From positions 496,001 through 560,000 of the forward strand of contig NZ_CP073096.1 in the NCBI RefSeq assembly GCF_030503735.1: a DNA stretch of 64,000 bases, given 5' to 3'. Position numbers and translations under genes: made by a program. This DNA is from Corynebacterium tuberculostearicum (GTDB lineage: Bacteria; Actinomycetota; Actinomycetes; Mycobacteriales; Mycobacteriaceae). The notes under the pieces are model-generated. The model worked only from the letters and a program-made list of their open reading frames with translations, was not told where the DNA came from and did no database searches. Below, in pieces: positions 1 through 9,321 of the stretch (the stretch's first letter is position 1; each line of letters begins with the position of its first letter).

Positions 1-558
1 CTCGAGGCCTATGAGAGTGGCGCGGCTGGGGGCGGGCTTTTTGACCGAGAAGCAGAAGAAGCCAAGGCCAAAGTCCGCTCCCGAGCGTTGGGGCTTCTAG
101 ACCAACGTTCAAGGTCCCGGCAAGAGCTGTATGATCGCCTAGTCAAAGCAGAATTCGAACCGAATGTCATTGAAGATGTACTGGATGATTTAACCCACGC
201 TGGGCTAGTGAATGACGCCGCTTTTGCTCATGAATGGGTAAGTCAGCGTCATAAGCGCCGAGGAAAGTCTGCTTCGGCGCTTAATAGGGAACTGCGCGAA
301 AAGGGCGTAGGCGAGGCCGATCGCGCGGAGGCCCTCGAGCAGATCGATCCTGCCGATGAAGAAGCCATGGCACAGACCCTTGCGGAAAAGAAAGCCCGCT
401 CCACTAAGTGCGTTCCTTCGGACTGCAAGGAGCGCGATAAGGCGCTTCGTCGAATCGTGGGTGTGCTTGCCCGCCGTGGCTTCAATGAAGGGATGTCATT
501 GCAGATAGCGATCTCGGCGCTCGATGCTCGGTGCGCAGAATTGCGTGCGGAGGAATAG
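1..558 (+). CDS. recX: RecX, regulator of RecA (5' end outside window)
   Basis: The reading frame is open from the first base, so the start lies upstream and the Met at 88 is internal. The visible 185 residues carry the RecX repeat pattern of short three-helix units (RSRQELYDRLV, then GLVNDAAFAHEWVSQR). RecX binds RecA filaments and limits RecA activity in the cytoplasm. In actinobacteria recX follows recA, which would lie just outside the window, and it precedes miaB as here. The family is recognised from motif pattern and synteny. Confidence 0.88.
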   Translation, partial: LEAYESGAAGGGLFDREAEEAKAKVRSRALGLLDQRSRSRQELYDRLVKAEFEPNVIEDVLDDLTHAGLVNDAAFAHEWVSQRHKRRGKSASALNRELREKGVGEADRAEALEQIDPADEEAMAQTLAEKKARSTKCVPSDCKERDKALRRIVGVLARRGFNEGMSLQIAISALDARCAELRAEE

Positions 559-639
559 CGCTGCCGCGCGCGATTGCGCCGTCGTGGCGACGCTGCGGCG
601 GTTATGAGATGCCTAGCTTCATGGCTAAACTATGCCGAC

Positions 640-2166
640 GTGGAGCAGACAATCGCAGATAACCGTACCTATGAAGTCCGAACCTTCGGCTGCCAGATGA
701 ACGTGCACGATTCCGAGCGTATCTCTGGCCTCTTGGAGGAAGCCGGATACTCGGCCGCCGGCGAGGGAGTAGAGCCCGATCTCATCGTCTTTAATACCTG
801 CGCCGTGCGCGAAAACGCCGATAAGCGGCTCTACGGCACCTTAGGCGCCCTCAAGAAAACCAAAGAAAGCCGCCCAGGTATGCAGATCGCCGTGGGCGGC
901 TGCTTGGCGCAGAAGGATAAGGACACCGTCCTTGACAATGCCCCGTGGGTTGATGCCGTCTTCGGCACCCACAACATGGCGGCCCTTCCGACCTTGCTGG
1001 AGCGCGCCCGCCACAATGATGAAGCACAGGTGGAGATCGTTGATTCGCTGGAGGCGTTTCCATCCGTATTGCCGGCCAAGCGTGAGTCTGCCTATGCCGG
1101 CTGGGTTTCAGTTTCTGTGGGCTGCAATAACACCTGCACTTTTTGCATTGTGCCGTCCCTGCGCGGCAAGGAAGAAGACCGTCGGCCCGGTGACATTTTG
1201 GCCGAAGTCAAAGCCTTGGTGGACCAAGGCGTATCCGAAGTCACCTTGCTCGGCCAAAACGTAAATGCCTATGGCGTCAATTTCGCCGATCCAGATCTGC
1301 CACGAGATCGCTTCGCCTTTTCCAAACTGCTGCGTGAGGTAGGCAAGATCGAGGGTCTTGAGCGTCTGCGGTTTACCTCTCCGCACCCGGCGGAATTTAC
1401 TTCCGACGTCATCGATGCCATGGCGGAAACCCCATCCGTGTGCCCGCAGTTGCACATGCCGCTGCAATCTGGCTCGGACAAGGTCCTCAAGGACATGCGC
1501 CGTTCTTATCGCACCAAGAAGTTCCTGCGGATTTTGGACGAGGTTCGTGAGAAGATTCCGCACGCCGCGATCACCACCGATATCATCGTGGGTTTCCCAG
1601 GCGAGACCGAGGAAGACTTCCAAGACACTATGGAATTGGTGCGCCGCGCTCGCTTTGCCTCGGCCTTTACCTTCCAGTATTCGCCGCGCCCGGGAACCCC
1701 GGCTGCGGAGATGGAGGATCAGATCCCCAAGGAGGTTGTCCAAGACCGCTTCGAGCGCCTCGTTGCCCTGCAAGATAGCATCCAGGCCGAGGAAAATCAG
1801 AAGCTTATCGGCACGGATGTGGAGCTTTTGGTGCAGGCCGAGGGCGGGCGCAAGAACGATGAGACCCACCGTATAACCGGCCGCGCGCGCGATGGCCGCC
1901 TAGTGCACTTCACCCCGGTTGACTCTGAAGGCTCGGATATTTCTGCCGAGATTCGCCCGGGCGATGTGGTCCATACTCAGGTCACCGGTGCGGGCTCTTT
2001 CTTCTTGCTTGCCGACGCCGCCGTTAACTCCCACACGCGCACCAAGGCCGGCGACATGTCCGCTGCAGGGGAGACCCCTACCACCGCGCCCATCGGCGTG
2101 GGCCTGGGACTACCGTCCATTGGTAAGCCCGCTGCCGCCGAATCCGGCGATTCTTGCGGTTGCTAG
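640..2166 (+). CDS. miaB: tRNA-2-methylthio-N6-dimethylallyladenosine synthase
   Basis: Radical-SAM methylthiotransferase that adds a methylthio group to i6A37 of tRNAs, acting after MiaA, whose gene lies 4 kb downstream. Domains in order: UPF0004 domain ([18 protein letters not shown] near the N-terminus), radical-SAM core with the CxxxCxxC cluster motif ([12 protein letters not shown]), and a C-terminal TRAM domain around [14 protein letters not shown]. The protein ends in a short Cys motif (DSCGC). The start is uncertain: the frame stays open to a TTG at 574 and an ATG at 604. GTG 640 is chosen because homology begins about nine codons later ([13 protein letters not shown]). No strong ribosome site separates these options. 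Confidence 0.93.
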   Translation: MEQTIADNRTYEVRTFGCQMNVHDSERISGLLEEAGYSAAGEGVEPDLIVFNTCAVRENADKRLYGTLGALKKTKESRPGMQIAVGGCLAQKDKDTVLDNAPWVDAVFGTHNMAALPTLLERARHNDEAQVEIVDSLEAFPSVLPAKRESAYAGWVSVSVGCNNTCTFCIVPSLRGKEEDRRPGDILAEVKALVDQGVSEVTLLGQNVNAYGVNFADPDLPRDRFAFSKLLREVGKIEGLERLRFTSPHPAEFTSDVIDAMAETPSVCPQLHMPLQSGSDKVLKDMRRSYRTKKFLRILDEVREKIPHAAITTDIIVGFPGETEEDFQDTMELVRRARFASAFTFQYSPRPGTPAAEMEDQIPKEVVQDRFERLVALQDSIQAEENQKLIGTDVELLVQAEGGRKNDETHRITGRARDGRLVHFTPVDSEGSDISAEIRPGDVVHTQVTGAGSFFLLADAAVNSHTRTKAGDMSAAGETPTTAPIGVGLGLPSIGKPAAAESGDSCGC

Positions 2167-2188
2167 CGGGGGAGTAAGCTAGGGAGCC

Positions 2189-2815
2189 ATGACTGAGGCA
2201 AAATCCACCACCGCAGCACAGAAAGCAGCTAGAGCCGAGCGCCGCGCGGCCCAGACGATGGACCTTGGCGGGCACAGGGTCACGTTGTGGATTGCGGTGG
2301 TGGCCTATATCCTCTACCTGGTTTTGCCCTACGCTGGCGCATCCCACGGCTGGGACGCGTTGACCTTCGGCACCACGTCTAGTGGTGTGAAAATTTCGAT
2401 TATGGAAACTGTCTCCGCGTGGCTTGCAGTCATTGGTCTGGGCCTTCTTACTCCGGCGACGCTGTTCACCCGACGAGCTACTCTGGGACTTATTGCTTGG
2501 ATGCTAGTAACGGTGTCTTTCTTTGCCAACCTGTGGAGCTTTTGGTTCCGCGGCTCGACTGCTGATGGGGCGTCTATAGGCATGTGGATAGGAGCGTTGG
2601 CCACATTGCTGGCGTTTCTGGCCTATTGCATGGTGGCGCTGCGCCGCAGCCCCGAGCAAAAGGCGGCCGAGGCGCAGGTACGCGCCACTGCTGGTCAACT
2701 GGATGAGGTGGGCGAATTACAATCCAGCATCGACACCGCACCACGGCAGGCGGCTTTTGCGGACAATCGCCGCAAACAGGCCGCTGAGCGCCATCGCGCC
2801 CAGCACGGCGAGTAG
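2189..2815 (+). CDS. Four-helix membrane protein, Rv2732c-like
   Basis: A 208-residue protein with four hydrophobic segments (about residues 29-50, 72-93, 97-115 and 124-148) between basic cytoplasmic ends rich in Ala/Arg/Gln. It starts 22 bases after miaB behind a GGGAG site, so it is probably cotranscribed with miaB. The same position after miaB is held by the uncharacterised membrane protein Rv2732c in mycobacteria, so it is taken as that orthologue by synteny. No catalytic motif is visible and no function is claimed. Confidence 0.8.
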   Translation: MTEAKSTTAAQKAARAERRAAQTMDLGGHRVTLWIAVVAYILYLVLPYAGASHGWDALTFGTTSSGVKISIMETVSAWLAVIGLGLLTPATLFTRRATLGLIAWMLVTVSFFANLWSFWFRGSTADGASIGMWIGALATLLAFLAYCMVALRRSPEQKAAEAQVRATAGQLDEVGELQSSIDTAPRQAAFADNRRKQAAERHRAQHGE

Positions 2816-2852
2816 GCGCCCCGTCCATTAATATTCGGCGCGCTTTAAACTA

Positions 2853-3983
2853 CTAGTCTCTAAGGAATAACTCCCACGCGGAAGAACGGGAGAGTTCTCG
2901 GGCACCCAGGTCGCGGTAGATGGCGTTCATCGCCTCATCCTTAGCGGCCACGGAACAGTAGCAGCGTCGCGCCTGAGGCCAATAGCGGGCAACTTCATGC
3001 AGCGCTGTGAGCTTGGCCAATTGCGCGAGTCCGCGGCGGCGATGTGGGCGATCGGTGACAGTCAGAGTCCACTCGCAAACCTCAGGGTTCGCGTCCTCGT
3101 GCCGAGCCATTTCTGCCAGTGTGAGGATATTGCCCTCCTCGGCCGTGAGCGCGACGAGGAGCGTATGACCGCGGCGCGAACGCAGGCGGCTGTGGGCTTC
3201 ACGGAGTCGGGTTCGTGTCCACACGATGGGCTCCACCGTAAGGTCCCCGGTCTCAGCGTCTTTGGACGCTAGGCTAAGCAGCCGCATGACCTCATTGATG
3301 AAGTCTTCCGGGATATCATAATCGGGCCACACTCGAGCGGTAATTCCCGCCGGGAGCAGTGCTGCCACGGGGCTTTCCGGTATGTCCATCACCAACTGGT
3401 GCTCCGCATGCTTTTGCGTGAAGCCGAGCTCGCGGTAGGTGCTTCCCATGGCGTCATAGTCTGGATCCGTGCCCGGAGGATGCAAAAGACCCACGTGGGC
3501 TACAGTACGGCCGAGCTGCCGAGCGAGCTCCAGTGCCTTCGTCCCCATCCACTCGGCTACTTTCTGCCCTTTCCCATCGAGTGGTTCTCCGGGGAGAGGC
3601 AAATCGCACAGCACGCATTCAATTTCTGCGCCGTCGCGCTCTTCCAGGAGAGGCAAGCTGATGTGGATGAATCCCAGGTAATCCAGTTCCGGGCTCGGCT
3701 CTACTGCCGGAATGAGCGGCAGCCCAAGCTCGGAAACTTCACCGAGCGTGGAGTTGCCGTCCACTACGGCAAAGAGATAGGTCTGAGATTCGCTAGAACC
3801 TTGCAGGCGCTGCACCACGCGGCCCGGCGACGTTGAGGCGGCAGCATCGCCGCTGGCCTCTTGAGCAGCAAGGTTAGCCCAGAATACGAAGCTGCGGATG
3901 CAATCTGCAGGTTCTGTCGGCCGAGCGTCAACGGTAGCTGAGTGCGGCGGCCGCGGCGGCCGCGCAATGTGGACGAGGTGCAC
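2853..3983 (-). CDS. GNAT-family N-acetyltransferase
   Basis: A 376-residue protein of two-module GNAT type. The C-terminal module has the acetyl-CoA loop signature (TVTDRPHRRRGLAQLAK, about residues 312-328) followed by an Ala-rich helix and the closing region NAIYRDLGARE. The N-terminal half has weaker GNAT character. GTG is the start, overlapping the stop of the upstream DUF349 gene by one base, so the pair is probably translationally coupled. The substrate cannot be told. The layout resembles mycothiol-synthase-like double GNATs, but nothing here proves that role. Confidence 0.8.
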   Translation of the reverse strand: MHLVHIARPPRPPHSATVDARPTEPADCIRSFVFWANLAAQEASGDAAASTSPGRVVQRLQGSSESQTYLFAVVDGNSTLGEVSELGLPLIPAVEPSPELDYLGFIHISLPLLEERDGAEIECVLCDLPLPGEPLDGKGQKVAEWMGTKALELARQLGRTVAHVGLLHPPGTDPDYDAMGSTYRELGFTQKHAEHQLVMDIPESPVAALLPAGITARVWPDYDIPEDFINEVMRLLSLASKDAETGDLTVEPIVWTRTRLREAHSRLRSRRGHTLLVALTAEEGNILTLAEMARHEDANPEVCEWTLTVTDRPHRRRGLAQLAKLTALHEVARYWPQARRCYCSVAAKDEAMNAIYRDLGARELSRSSAWELFLRD

Positions 3984-5287
3984 TACTTGTCATTGACGGC
4001 GTTAGCGGCTGCGTCGGCAAAAGCCTGCCACTGCTCGGCCTGTGCGCGCAGATCCGCGGCCTTTTTGGCATTGCCTTTAGTCTCAGCGGTCTCAGCCTGG
4101 GATTTAAATTCATCCACCTTGGCCTGGAACTGCGCTACGCGTGCCTGTGCTTCTGGGTCAGTTCGGCGCCATTCGGACTTCTCCGCCTCACTAACGCGCT
4201 GCTCGAGTGCCTCAATCTTGGATTCGTATTCGCGCACTTGCTTACGTGGAACGAAGCCAATCTCCTCCCACTTTTCCTGCAACTCGCGCAGCTTCGCCTT
4301 AGCTCCCTCGATGCCCTTGGAGGGATCAATCTGGTTGTCATATTCGGCGATAAGCGAGTCCTTGGCATTTGCATTCTCCGCAAACTCGCGGTCGCGCTCA
4401 TCATTTACGGCGTTGCGTGCATCGAAGAACTTGTCTTGAGCGGCGCGGAAGCGAGCCCAGAGTTTATCGTCAACCTCGCGCGGGGCACGGCCGGCGGCCT
4501 TCCACTCGGTCATAAGATCGCGGTAGGCACGGGCGGTAGGACCCCAATCGGTAGAATCTTGGATGGCTTCGGCGCGCTCGACCAGTTCTTCCTTCTTCTT
4601 GCGAGCGGCCGCACGGGCGCGATCTAACTCGGCAAAGTGGGAACCGCGGCGGCGGTTGAAGGAATCGCGGGCGCGGGAGTAGCGCTTCCACAGGGCATCA
4701 TCGGTCTTGCGGTCAATGCCCTTGATCTGCTTCCACTCTTCTAAGATGGCGCGGATGCGGTCACCGGCGGCCTTCCATTCGGTGGAGTTTTCGGCAATCC
4801 CTTCTGCCTCAGCCGCCAGCTTTTCCTTGGCGGCGATGGCTTCCGCGCGGCGGCGCTCCTTATCGGCTTGGGCTTGCTCGCCGGCTTCTACCGAGTGATC
4901 GATGACGGCGCTAAGGCGTTGGTCCAGGGCTGCGACATCGCCGATTACGGCAGCAGTGGGCAGGTTTTCGCGCAACTGCGCTGCTGTCTTTTTAATGCCG
5001 GCGGCCTCGCTAGGGTTGGCGCGCAGGCGAGCCTCTAGCAGTTCAATTTCGGTGGAGAGATCATCATAGCGCGCGCCGTAGTGCTGGAGACCCTCCTCGG
5101 GGGTGCCGGCCTGCCACTCACCGATCTTGCGTTCGCCCTCCGGAGCAGAAACGAAGACGGAACCATCCGCGTCGACTCGTCCCCACTTGGCCGGGTCATT
5201 CTTGCGTGGCGCCTGCACTGGAACAGGCTTTGCGATGGGGCGAGGGCCCTTCTTGGGCATGGAACCTGGGGTAGGGATGGGAGACAT
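3983..5287 (-). CDS. DUF349 coiled-coil protein (Rv2731-like)
   Basis: A 434-residue, highly charged, mostly helical protein with repeated DUF349 units of the pattern W-K-A-A-G-x-x-x-R-x-x-D-x-x-L-W-x-R-F/Y, for example around EWKQIKGIDRKTDDALWKRY and EWKAAGRAPREVDDKLWARF. The N-terminus is Pro/Lys-rich. An upstream in-frame ATG at 5323 exists, but 5287 is preferred because a clear GGAGGG lies about seven bases ahead of it. Synteny (after miaB, opposite strand, before miaA) matches mycobacterial Rv2731. Its molecular role is not established. Confidence 0.88.
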   Translation of the reverse strand: MSPIPTPGSMPKKGPRPIAKPVPVQAPRKNDPAKWGRVDADGSVFVSAPEGERKIGEWQAGTPEEGLQHYGARYDDLSTEIELLEARLRANPSEAAGIKKTAAQLRENLPTAAVIGDVAALDQRLSAVIDHSVEAGEQAQADKERRRAEAIAAKEKLAAEAEGIAENSTEWKAAGDRIRAILEEWKQIKGIDRKTDDALWKRYSRARDSFNRRRGSHFAELDRARAAARKKKEELVERAEAIQDSTDWGPTARAYRDLMTEWKAAGRAPREVDDKLWARFRAAQDKFFDARNAVNDERDREFAENANAKDSLIAEYDNQIDPSKGIEGAKAKLRELQEKWEEIGFVPRKQVREYESKIEALEQRVSEAEKSEWRRTDPEAQARVAQFQAKVDEFKSQAETAETKGNAKKAADLRAQAEQWQAFADAAANAVNDK

Positions 5288-5423
5288 GACAAGCCCTCCT
5301 ATGCATAGATCGCCGCGCGTCACGGCTGCCGGATAAAATCACTGGATACATTACCGCGAATATCTCGCGCGCGCCCAGATTCTATTTAATTACCTCCACT
5401 TGGGTAGTTAGTATGGAGGAATA

Positions 5424-6023
5424 ATGTTCAATCTCATGGTAATGCCAGCCTCTCCGGCGCTGGCAGTGGAGCTTTCTGCTCATGACGCCGCCTCGCGCGC
5501 GCTGCTTGCCGCTGCCCGCACCCTCGCGGTGGAGGCTGCGGTGGCAGGCATAAAGGCCGTGGATATTGTGGGAAACCAGGATAAGCGCTGGTACACCGCC
5601 CACACCGGCAGCTTAAAGGCGTGGGGTGCGGCTACAGATCTTGGCGGTGGTAATTTTCTGCCCGAGATAATGGCCCGGTACGTACTGCATAGCGTGCCGC
5701 AGTTGCGCACACGGGCAAGCCGGGAGCGCATCGGCAAACCTGACCCAGAAGCGCTAACCGTGGTCGTAGCAGATGGCAGCGCGGGCCTGACTGAGCGCGC
5801 CCCCTTGGCGCTCGTTCCGGAAGCCCAGGAAGCGCACGAGTGGTGCGAGGAGGTGCTAATGGGGGCGTCGGCAAGCAAGGCAGGCGAGTGGCTTTCCCAG
5901 CGCGGAGTAGAGGAGCCGATACTATGGGAGGAATTGGCGGGCCTAGACGCTAAGAAGAAGCAGTTGTTCGCCACCGACGCCACCTTGGGCGTTGGTCGCT
6001 ACGTTGCAGGCTGGGAGGTCTAA
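5424..6023 (+). CDS. Conserved hypothetical protein, Rv2728c-like
   Basis: A 199-residue soluble protein behind a strong GGAGG. Its stop overlaps the miaA start (TAATG), so it is translationally coupled to miaA. The N-terminus ([19 protein letters not shown]) and a central Gly-rich loop ([10 protein letters not shown]) resemble the family sitting beside miaA in mycobacteria (Rv2728c), which is loosely related to class III extradiol dioxygenases. The metal ligands of active dioxygenases are not evident, so only family membership by position is proposed. Confidence 0.75.
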   Translation: MFNLMVMPASPALAVELSAHDAASRALLAAARTLAVEAAVAGIKAVDIVGNQDKRWYTAHTGSLKAWGAATDLGGGNFLPEIMARYVLHSVPQLRTRASRERIGKPDPEALTVVVADGSAGLTERAPLALVPEAQEAHEWCEEVLMGASASKAGEWLSQRGVEEPILWEELAGLDAKKKQLFATDATLGVGRYVAGWEV

Positions 6024-6919
6024 TGCGTCCAATTGCCGTCTTTGGACCCACCGCGTCTGGCAAATCCGCACTGGGGCTCGCACTTGCGCATGAACTAGAC
6101 GGTGAGGTGGTCAACGTCGATTCCATGCAGCTCTACCGCGGCATGGATATTGGCACCGCCAAGCTGACCCCGGCCGAGCGCGAGGGAATCCCGCACCACC
6201 AGCTCGATGTCTGGGATGTGAGCGAAACCGCATCCGTGGCGCGCTACCAGCGCGATGCTATCGCGGACGTGGAAGACATCATGGCCCGCGGCAAGATGCC
6301 AATCCTGGTCGGCGGCTCCATGCTCTATGCCCAAGCGCTTGTCGACGCCTGGCAGTTCCCACCCACCAACCCCGCCGTCCGCGCCAAGTATGAGGCCCGG
6401 CGCGTAGAAATCGGTACCGATGCCCTGCACGAGGAGCTGGCGCAGGTGGACCCGGCCGCGGCCGCCATCATTGAGGATAAGGACCCGCGCCGCACGGTCC
6501 GCGCACTTGAGGTCATTGAACTAACCGGCAAGCCCTATAAGGCCAGCCAGCCGCCGAAGGATGCTCCGCCGCGGTGGGGTACCCGCCTGCTCGGCCTTCG
6601 CACCACTGCAGACTGGCTTAACCCGCGCATCGAGCTGCGCACGCGCCAGATGTTTGAGCGCGGGCTCATTGAGGAAGTCGAGCGCCTCCAATCCCAAGGC
6701 TTGGTGGCCGATTCCACCGCCGGCCGCGCCATCGGCTATGCGCAGGTATTCCAGGCCCAACGCGGCGAACTAAGCTGGGACGAGGCCGTCGAGCGCACCA
6801 TCACGGGCACCCGGCGCTACGTGCGCCGCCAACGCTCCTGGTTTAGACGCGATAAGCGCATTAAGTGGTTGGATGCTGCAGGCGATACGACCGCTCAGGC
6901 GTTGCGCGCGCTAGGGTAG
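6023..6919 (+). CDS. miaA: tRNA dimethylallyltransferase
   Basis: Transfers a dimethylallyl group to A37 of tRNAs reading UNN codons, making the substrate of MiaB. A P-loop GPTASGKS is at residues 8-15, followed by [24 protein letters not shown] and the C-terminal [14 protein letters not shown] tRNA-contact region. At 298 residues it is normal length. The ATG overlaps the upstream stop. dapF starts five bases after its stop, so the three genes form a tight operon. The dimethylallyl diphosphate comes from the MEP pathway, whose dxs gene lies near the far end of this window. Confidence 0.97.
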   Translation: MRPIAVFGPTASGKSALGLALAHELDGEVVNVDSMQLYRGMDIGTAKLTPAEREGIPHHQLDVWDVSETASVARYQRDAIADVEDIMARGKMPILVGGSMLYAQALVDAWQFPPTNPAVRAKYEARRVEIGTDALHEELAQVDPAAAAIIEDKDPRRTVRALEVIELTGKPYKASQPPKDAPPRWGTRLLGLRTTADWLNPRIELRTRQMFERGLIEEVERLQSQGLVADSTAGRAIGYAQVFQAQRGELSWDEAVERTITGTRRYVRRQRSWFRRDKRIKWLDAAGDTTAQALRALG

Positions 6920-6923
6920 GGGC

Positions 6924-7784
6924 ATGAAATTTGCCAAGGGTCATGGAACTGAGAACGACTTCGTCATCGTCGAGGACCACGCGGCCGCCACGCCGCTTGC
7001 ACCCGAGCGCGTAGCGGCGCTGTGCGATCGCCGTGCCGGTATTGGCGGCGATGGGTTGCTGCGCGTCGTGCGCGCTGACGCCTTGCAGGCGGCCGGGGAG
7101 ATCGAGCAATTAGCCGAGGGCATTGCGCCCGATGACTGGTTTATGGATTATCGCAACGCCGATGGCTCCGTGGCGGAGATGTGCGGCAATGGCACTCGCG
7201 TCTTCGCCCATTGGCTGCGCTCGCGCGGCCTTGTGGAGGAGGACGAGTTCACCATCGGCACCCGCGCTGGCGCCAGGCAAGTTACGGTGCATTCGTGTGA
7301 TGAGCATGCGGCCGAGGTCACCGTGGAGATGGGGCCGGCCGAAGTAACTGGCGTATCCACTGCGTCTATGGCCGGTGAGAGTTACGCTGGTCTGGGCGTC
7401 GACATGGGAAACCCGCACCTCGCGGCCGTGGTGCCCGGGCTGGACGCCGAGGGCCTTGCGGCCAAGACCTTGGAGCAGCCGGTCATCGATGCGGATTTCT
7501 TTCCAGCTGGCGTGAACGTGGAGCTGGTAACCCCACTGCGCGATGGCCACGTACACATGCGCGTCTTCGAACGCGGGGTGGGAGAGACGCGCTCTTGCGG
7601 CACCGGCACCGTGGCGGCCGCAACCGCCGCGCTTGCCGACGCCGCCGTAGACCACACCACCACCCCCCACGGCCCCGTGCACGTGCACGTGCACGGCGGT
7701 GAAGTCACCGTGGAAATCTACGAGGGCGGCTCCCGCTTGACCGGCCCGTCCGCCATCGTCGCCACCGGCGAGACCGCGCTTTAG
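6924..7784 (+). CDS. dapF: Diaminopimelate epimerase
   Basis: Cofactor-free epimerase converting LL- to meso-diaminopimelate for lysine and peptidoglycan synthesis. The two catalytic cysteines are visible: Cys87 in EMCGNGTR and Cys225 in [11 protein letters not shown]. The N-terminal [10 protein letters not shown] motif and length (286 residues) are typical. It is the last gene of the operon with the Rv2728c-like gene and miaA. The next gene is on the opposite strand 24 bases on. Confidence 0.97.
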   Translation: MKFAKGHGTENDFVIVEDHAAATPLAPERVAALCDRRAGIGGDGLLRVVRADALQAAGEIEQLAEGIAPDDWFMDYRNADGSVAEMCGNGTRVFAHWLRSRGLVEEDEFTIGTRAGARQVTVHSCDEHAAEVTVEMGPAEVTGVSTASMAGESYAGLGVDMGNPHLAAVVPGLDAEGLAAKTLEQPVIDADFFPAGVNVELVTPLRDGHVHMRVFERGVGETRSCGTGTVAAATAALADAAVDHTTTPHGPVHVHVHGGEVTVEIYEGGSRLTGPSAIVATGETAL

Positions 7785-7807
7785 ACCGCAGCTTGCGTGG
7801 TTAGTAC

Positions 7808-8413
7808 TTAGGCGCTGCGTCCTTCGCCTTCCTCGAATGCTTGTTCTTCGAGGGCTTGGCGGCGCAGCGCACGATTTTTCACTTCATTCTTTTCGTACTT
7901 CGGCCCGAGTGTGAAGGCAGCACGGCGAGCGGACAACCACGTTTCTTTGAGCTCGCGAGCGCGCTCATCGGTAACCTTGAGCAGCGATTCCAGCTCGTTG
8001 GTGCTGATTCTTTCCGCGCAAACGCGCAGGTTGAGTCGGCGAAGGAAGCGCCGTGCGCCGGAAATTTCGTAATGGAAGGCCTCGATTGTGGGATCGGAGC
8101 AATCCAAATCCAATAGCGCCGGCCGGTAGAGCGTGCGGTCTGCAATTTTTTCCGCCGCCTCGGAGGATTGGAACTCCTCGTATTCCGCCATGACGTCTTC
8201 GATGTCTTCGGCCGAGAGCCGAATAGAGCTGCGCAGTGCCGCCTGCTCCGAGGCGTCCGGCCGAGTATGGAGCATGAGTAGCGCTGCGGAAATAAGCAGC
8301 GCCGCGATGAAAACCCCGGGGATTTTTAGGGTCGCCACAACCGCCACTGATCCCAAAAGGATCAGCACGAGAACCAGCACGCGGCGGTTCCTCGCATTTT
8401 CAGGGGAGGGCAT
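7808..8413 (-). CDS. Conserved membrane protein, function unknown
   Basis: About 200 residues with one or two N-terminal hydrophobic segments (VLVLVLILLGSVAVV, then VFIAALLISAALLML) and a long charged cytoplasmic tail containing SSEAAEKIADRTLY and EARELKETW-like helices. The frame extends upstream to 8509 through an unlikely Trp/Arg-rich stretch, so ATG 8413 (MPSPENARNRR) is preferred. A GTG two codons earlier is possible. It lies about 35 bases after the Cys-tail gene on the same strand, suggesting an operon. Not assignable to a function. Confidence 0.7.
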   Translation of the reverse strand: MPSPENARNRRVLVLVLILLGSVAVVATLKIPGVFIAALLISAALLMLHTRPDASEQAALRSSIRLSAEDIEDVMAEYEEFQSSEAAEKIADRTLYRPALLDLDCSDPTIEAFHYEISGARRFLRRLNLRVCAERISTNELESLLKVTDERARELKETWLSARRAAFTLGPKYEKNEVKNRALRRQALEEQAFEEGEGRSA

Positions 8414-8448
8414 CCACACAGCTATTCCACTCGTCCTTCGCGTTGTCC

Positions 8449-9246
8449 TTAGTGCCCGCCACAGCCACAGCCACCGGAGCCGCAACCACAGCCAGCGCCG
8501 TCGCCGCACCCACCGGAGGGCAGTTCAATGGAGGCCGTAAGCATGGCGGTGCCGGCCACAACAGAGTCCTTCGCGGGCAGCTCGCCGTCTCCCGCTGGCA
8601 GGCATAGGTCGAAGGGGAAGAGTCCATCCATGACGAGGTGGGCGAATTTCTCGCCGGTCAGCTCATTGGTACGCCACTCAGATTCCATGACGCGCGCCGC
8701 AAAGGTTGCAGCTGGGGTGGGCACTTCCGCACCGGAACCGGAGGAAATCACCTTTGCCCCCGCGGACTCGAAGAGCGCTGGGAACTCGCCCTCGGCCGCC
8801 TCATAGGCATCGGCCGACTCGTAGGTGCGCACATCAAGACCCATGGCGGTCAGGGAAATTTGTTGCCAATGCTGCAAGGGTTCGTCGGCAAGCAAAGGCC
8901 CCTGCGCCAAGTTTGCAGTGGCCTGGGCGATGGTGGTGCCAAAGGGATCGACAATTTCCAGCAGGGCGAGGACATCGTTGACCATTTCCACGTGGGCAAA
9001 CCCCTGGGTAACGGCATTGAAGCCAATGAAGGTGGCAAAAGGTTCCACAGCGAGGATGTTGAGCTGCGCGCCCGATGGATCGGTGAACTGAATCAGTTGG
9101 CCACCGCGTACCTCACCGGTTACGGCCAAGCGGTCGCTGGCGATAGCGGCCTCGACGGCATCCTGCCAGCGCTCGAAATTGAGGCCAATGGCCTGCATCT
9201 CGGTATTCTGCTTCACCCCAGTGTCCTTAACGTTCATGCCCGCCAT
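8449..9246 (-). CDS. Conserved protein with Cys/Gly-rich C-terminal tail
   Basis: About 265 residues. The body is acidic with alternating strands and helices (LIQFTDPSGAQLNILAVEP; FLAHVE-like segments) and no recognised catalytic motif. The last 21 residues are almost only Gly and Cys with Asp, Ala, Ser and a final His: six of the seven cysteines of the tail are in CG pairs (GCGDGAGCGCG, then GGCGCGGH). Such a tail could bind metal or serve as a bacteriocin-like or chaperone-docking peptide. This is inference. Start ATG 9246 has AAGG seven bases ahead; ATG 9237 is an alternative. A divergent hflX lies upstream. Confidence 0.75.
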   Translation of the reverse strand: MAGMNVKDTGVKQNTEMQAIGLNFERWQDAVEAAIASDRLAVTGEVRGGQLIQFTDPSGAQLNILAVEPFATFIGFNAVTQGFAHVEMVNDVLALLEIVDPFGTTIAQATANLAQGPLLADEPLQHWQQISLTAMGLDVRTYESADAYEAAEGEFPALFESAGAKVISSGSGAEVPTPAATFAARVMESEWRTNELTGEKFAHLVMDGLFPFDLCLPAGDGELPAKDSVVAGTAMLTASIELPSGGCGDGAGCGCGSGGCGCGGH

Positions 9247-9321
9247 TGTATCGCCTTGTAAGCCCAGCCCAGAATCCGCAATTCCCGCTTTCGGCCGCAA
9301 CGTGCCAAAATGAAGAGTAGT

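Noticed and set aside
1108..1869. Long minus-strand frame inside miaB
   Set aside because: Antisense shadow of a gene with a clear MiaB product; no family motif.
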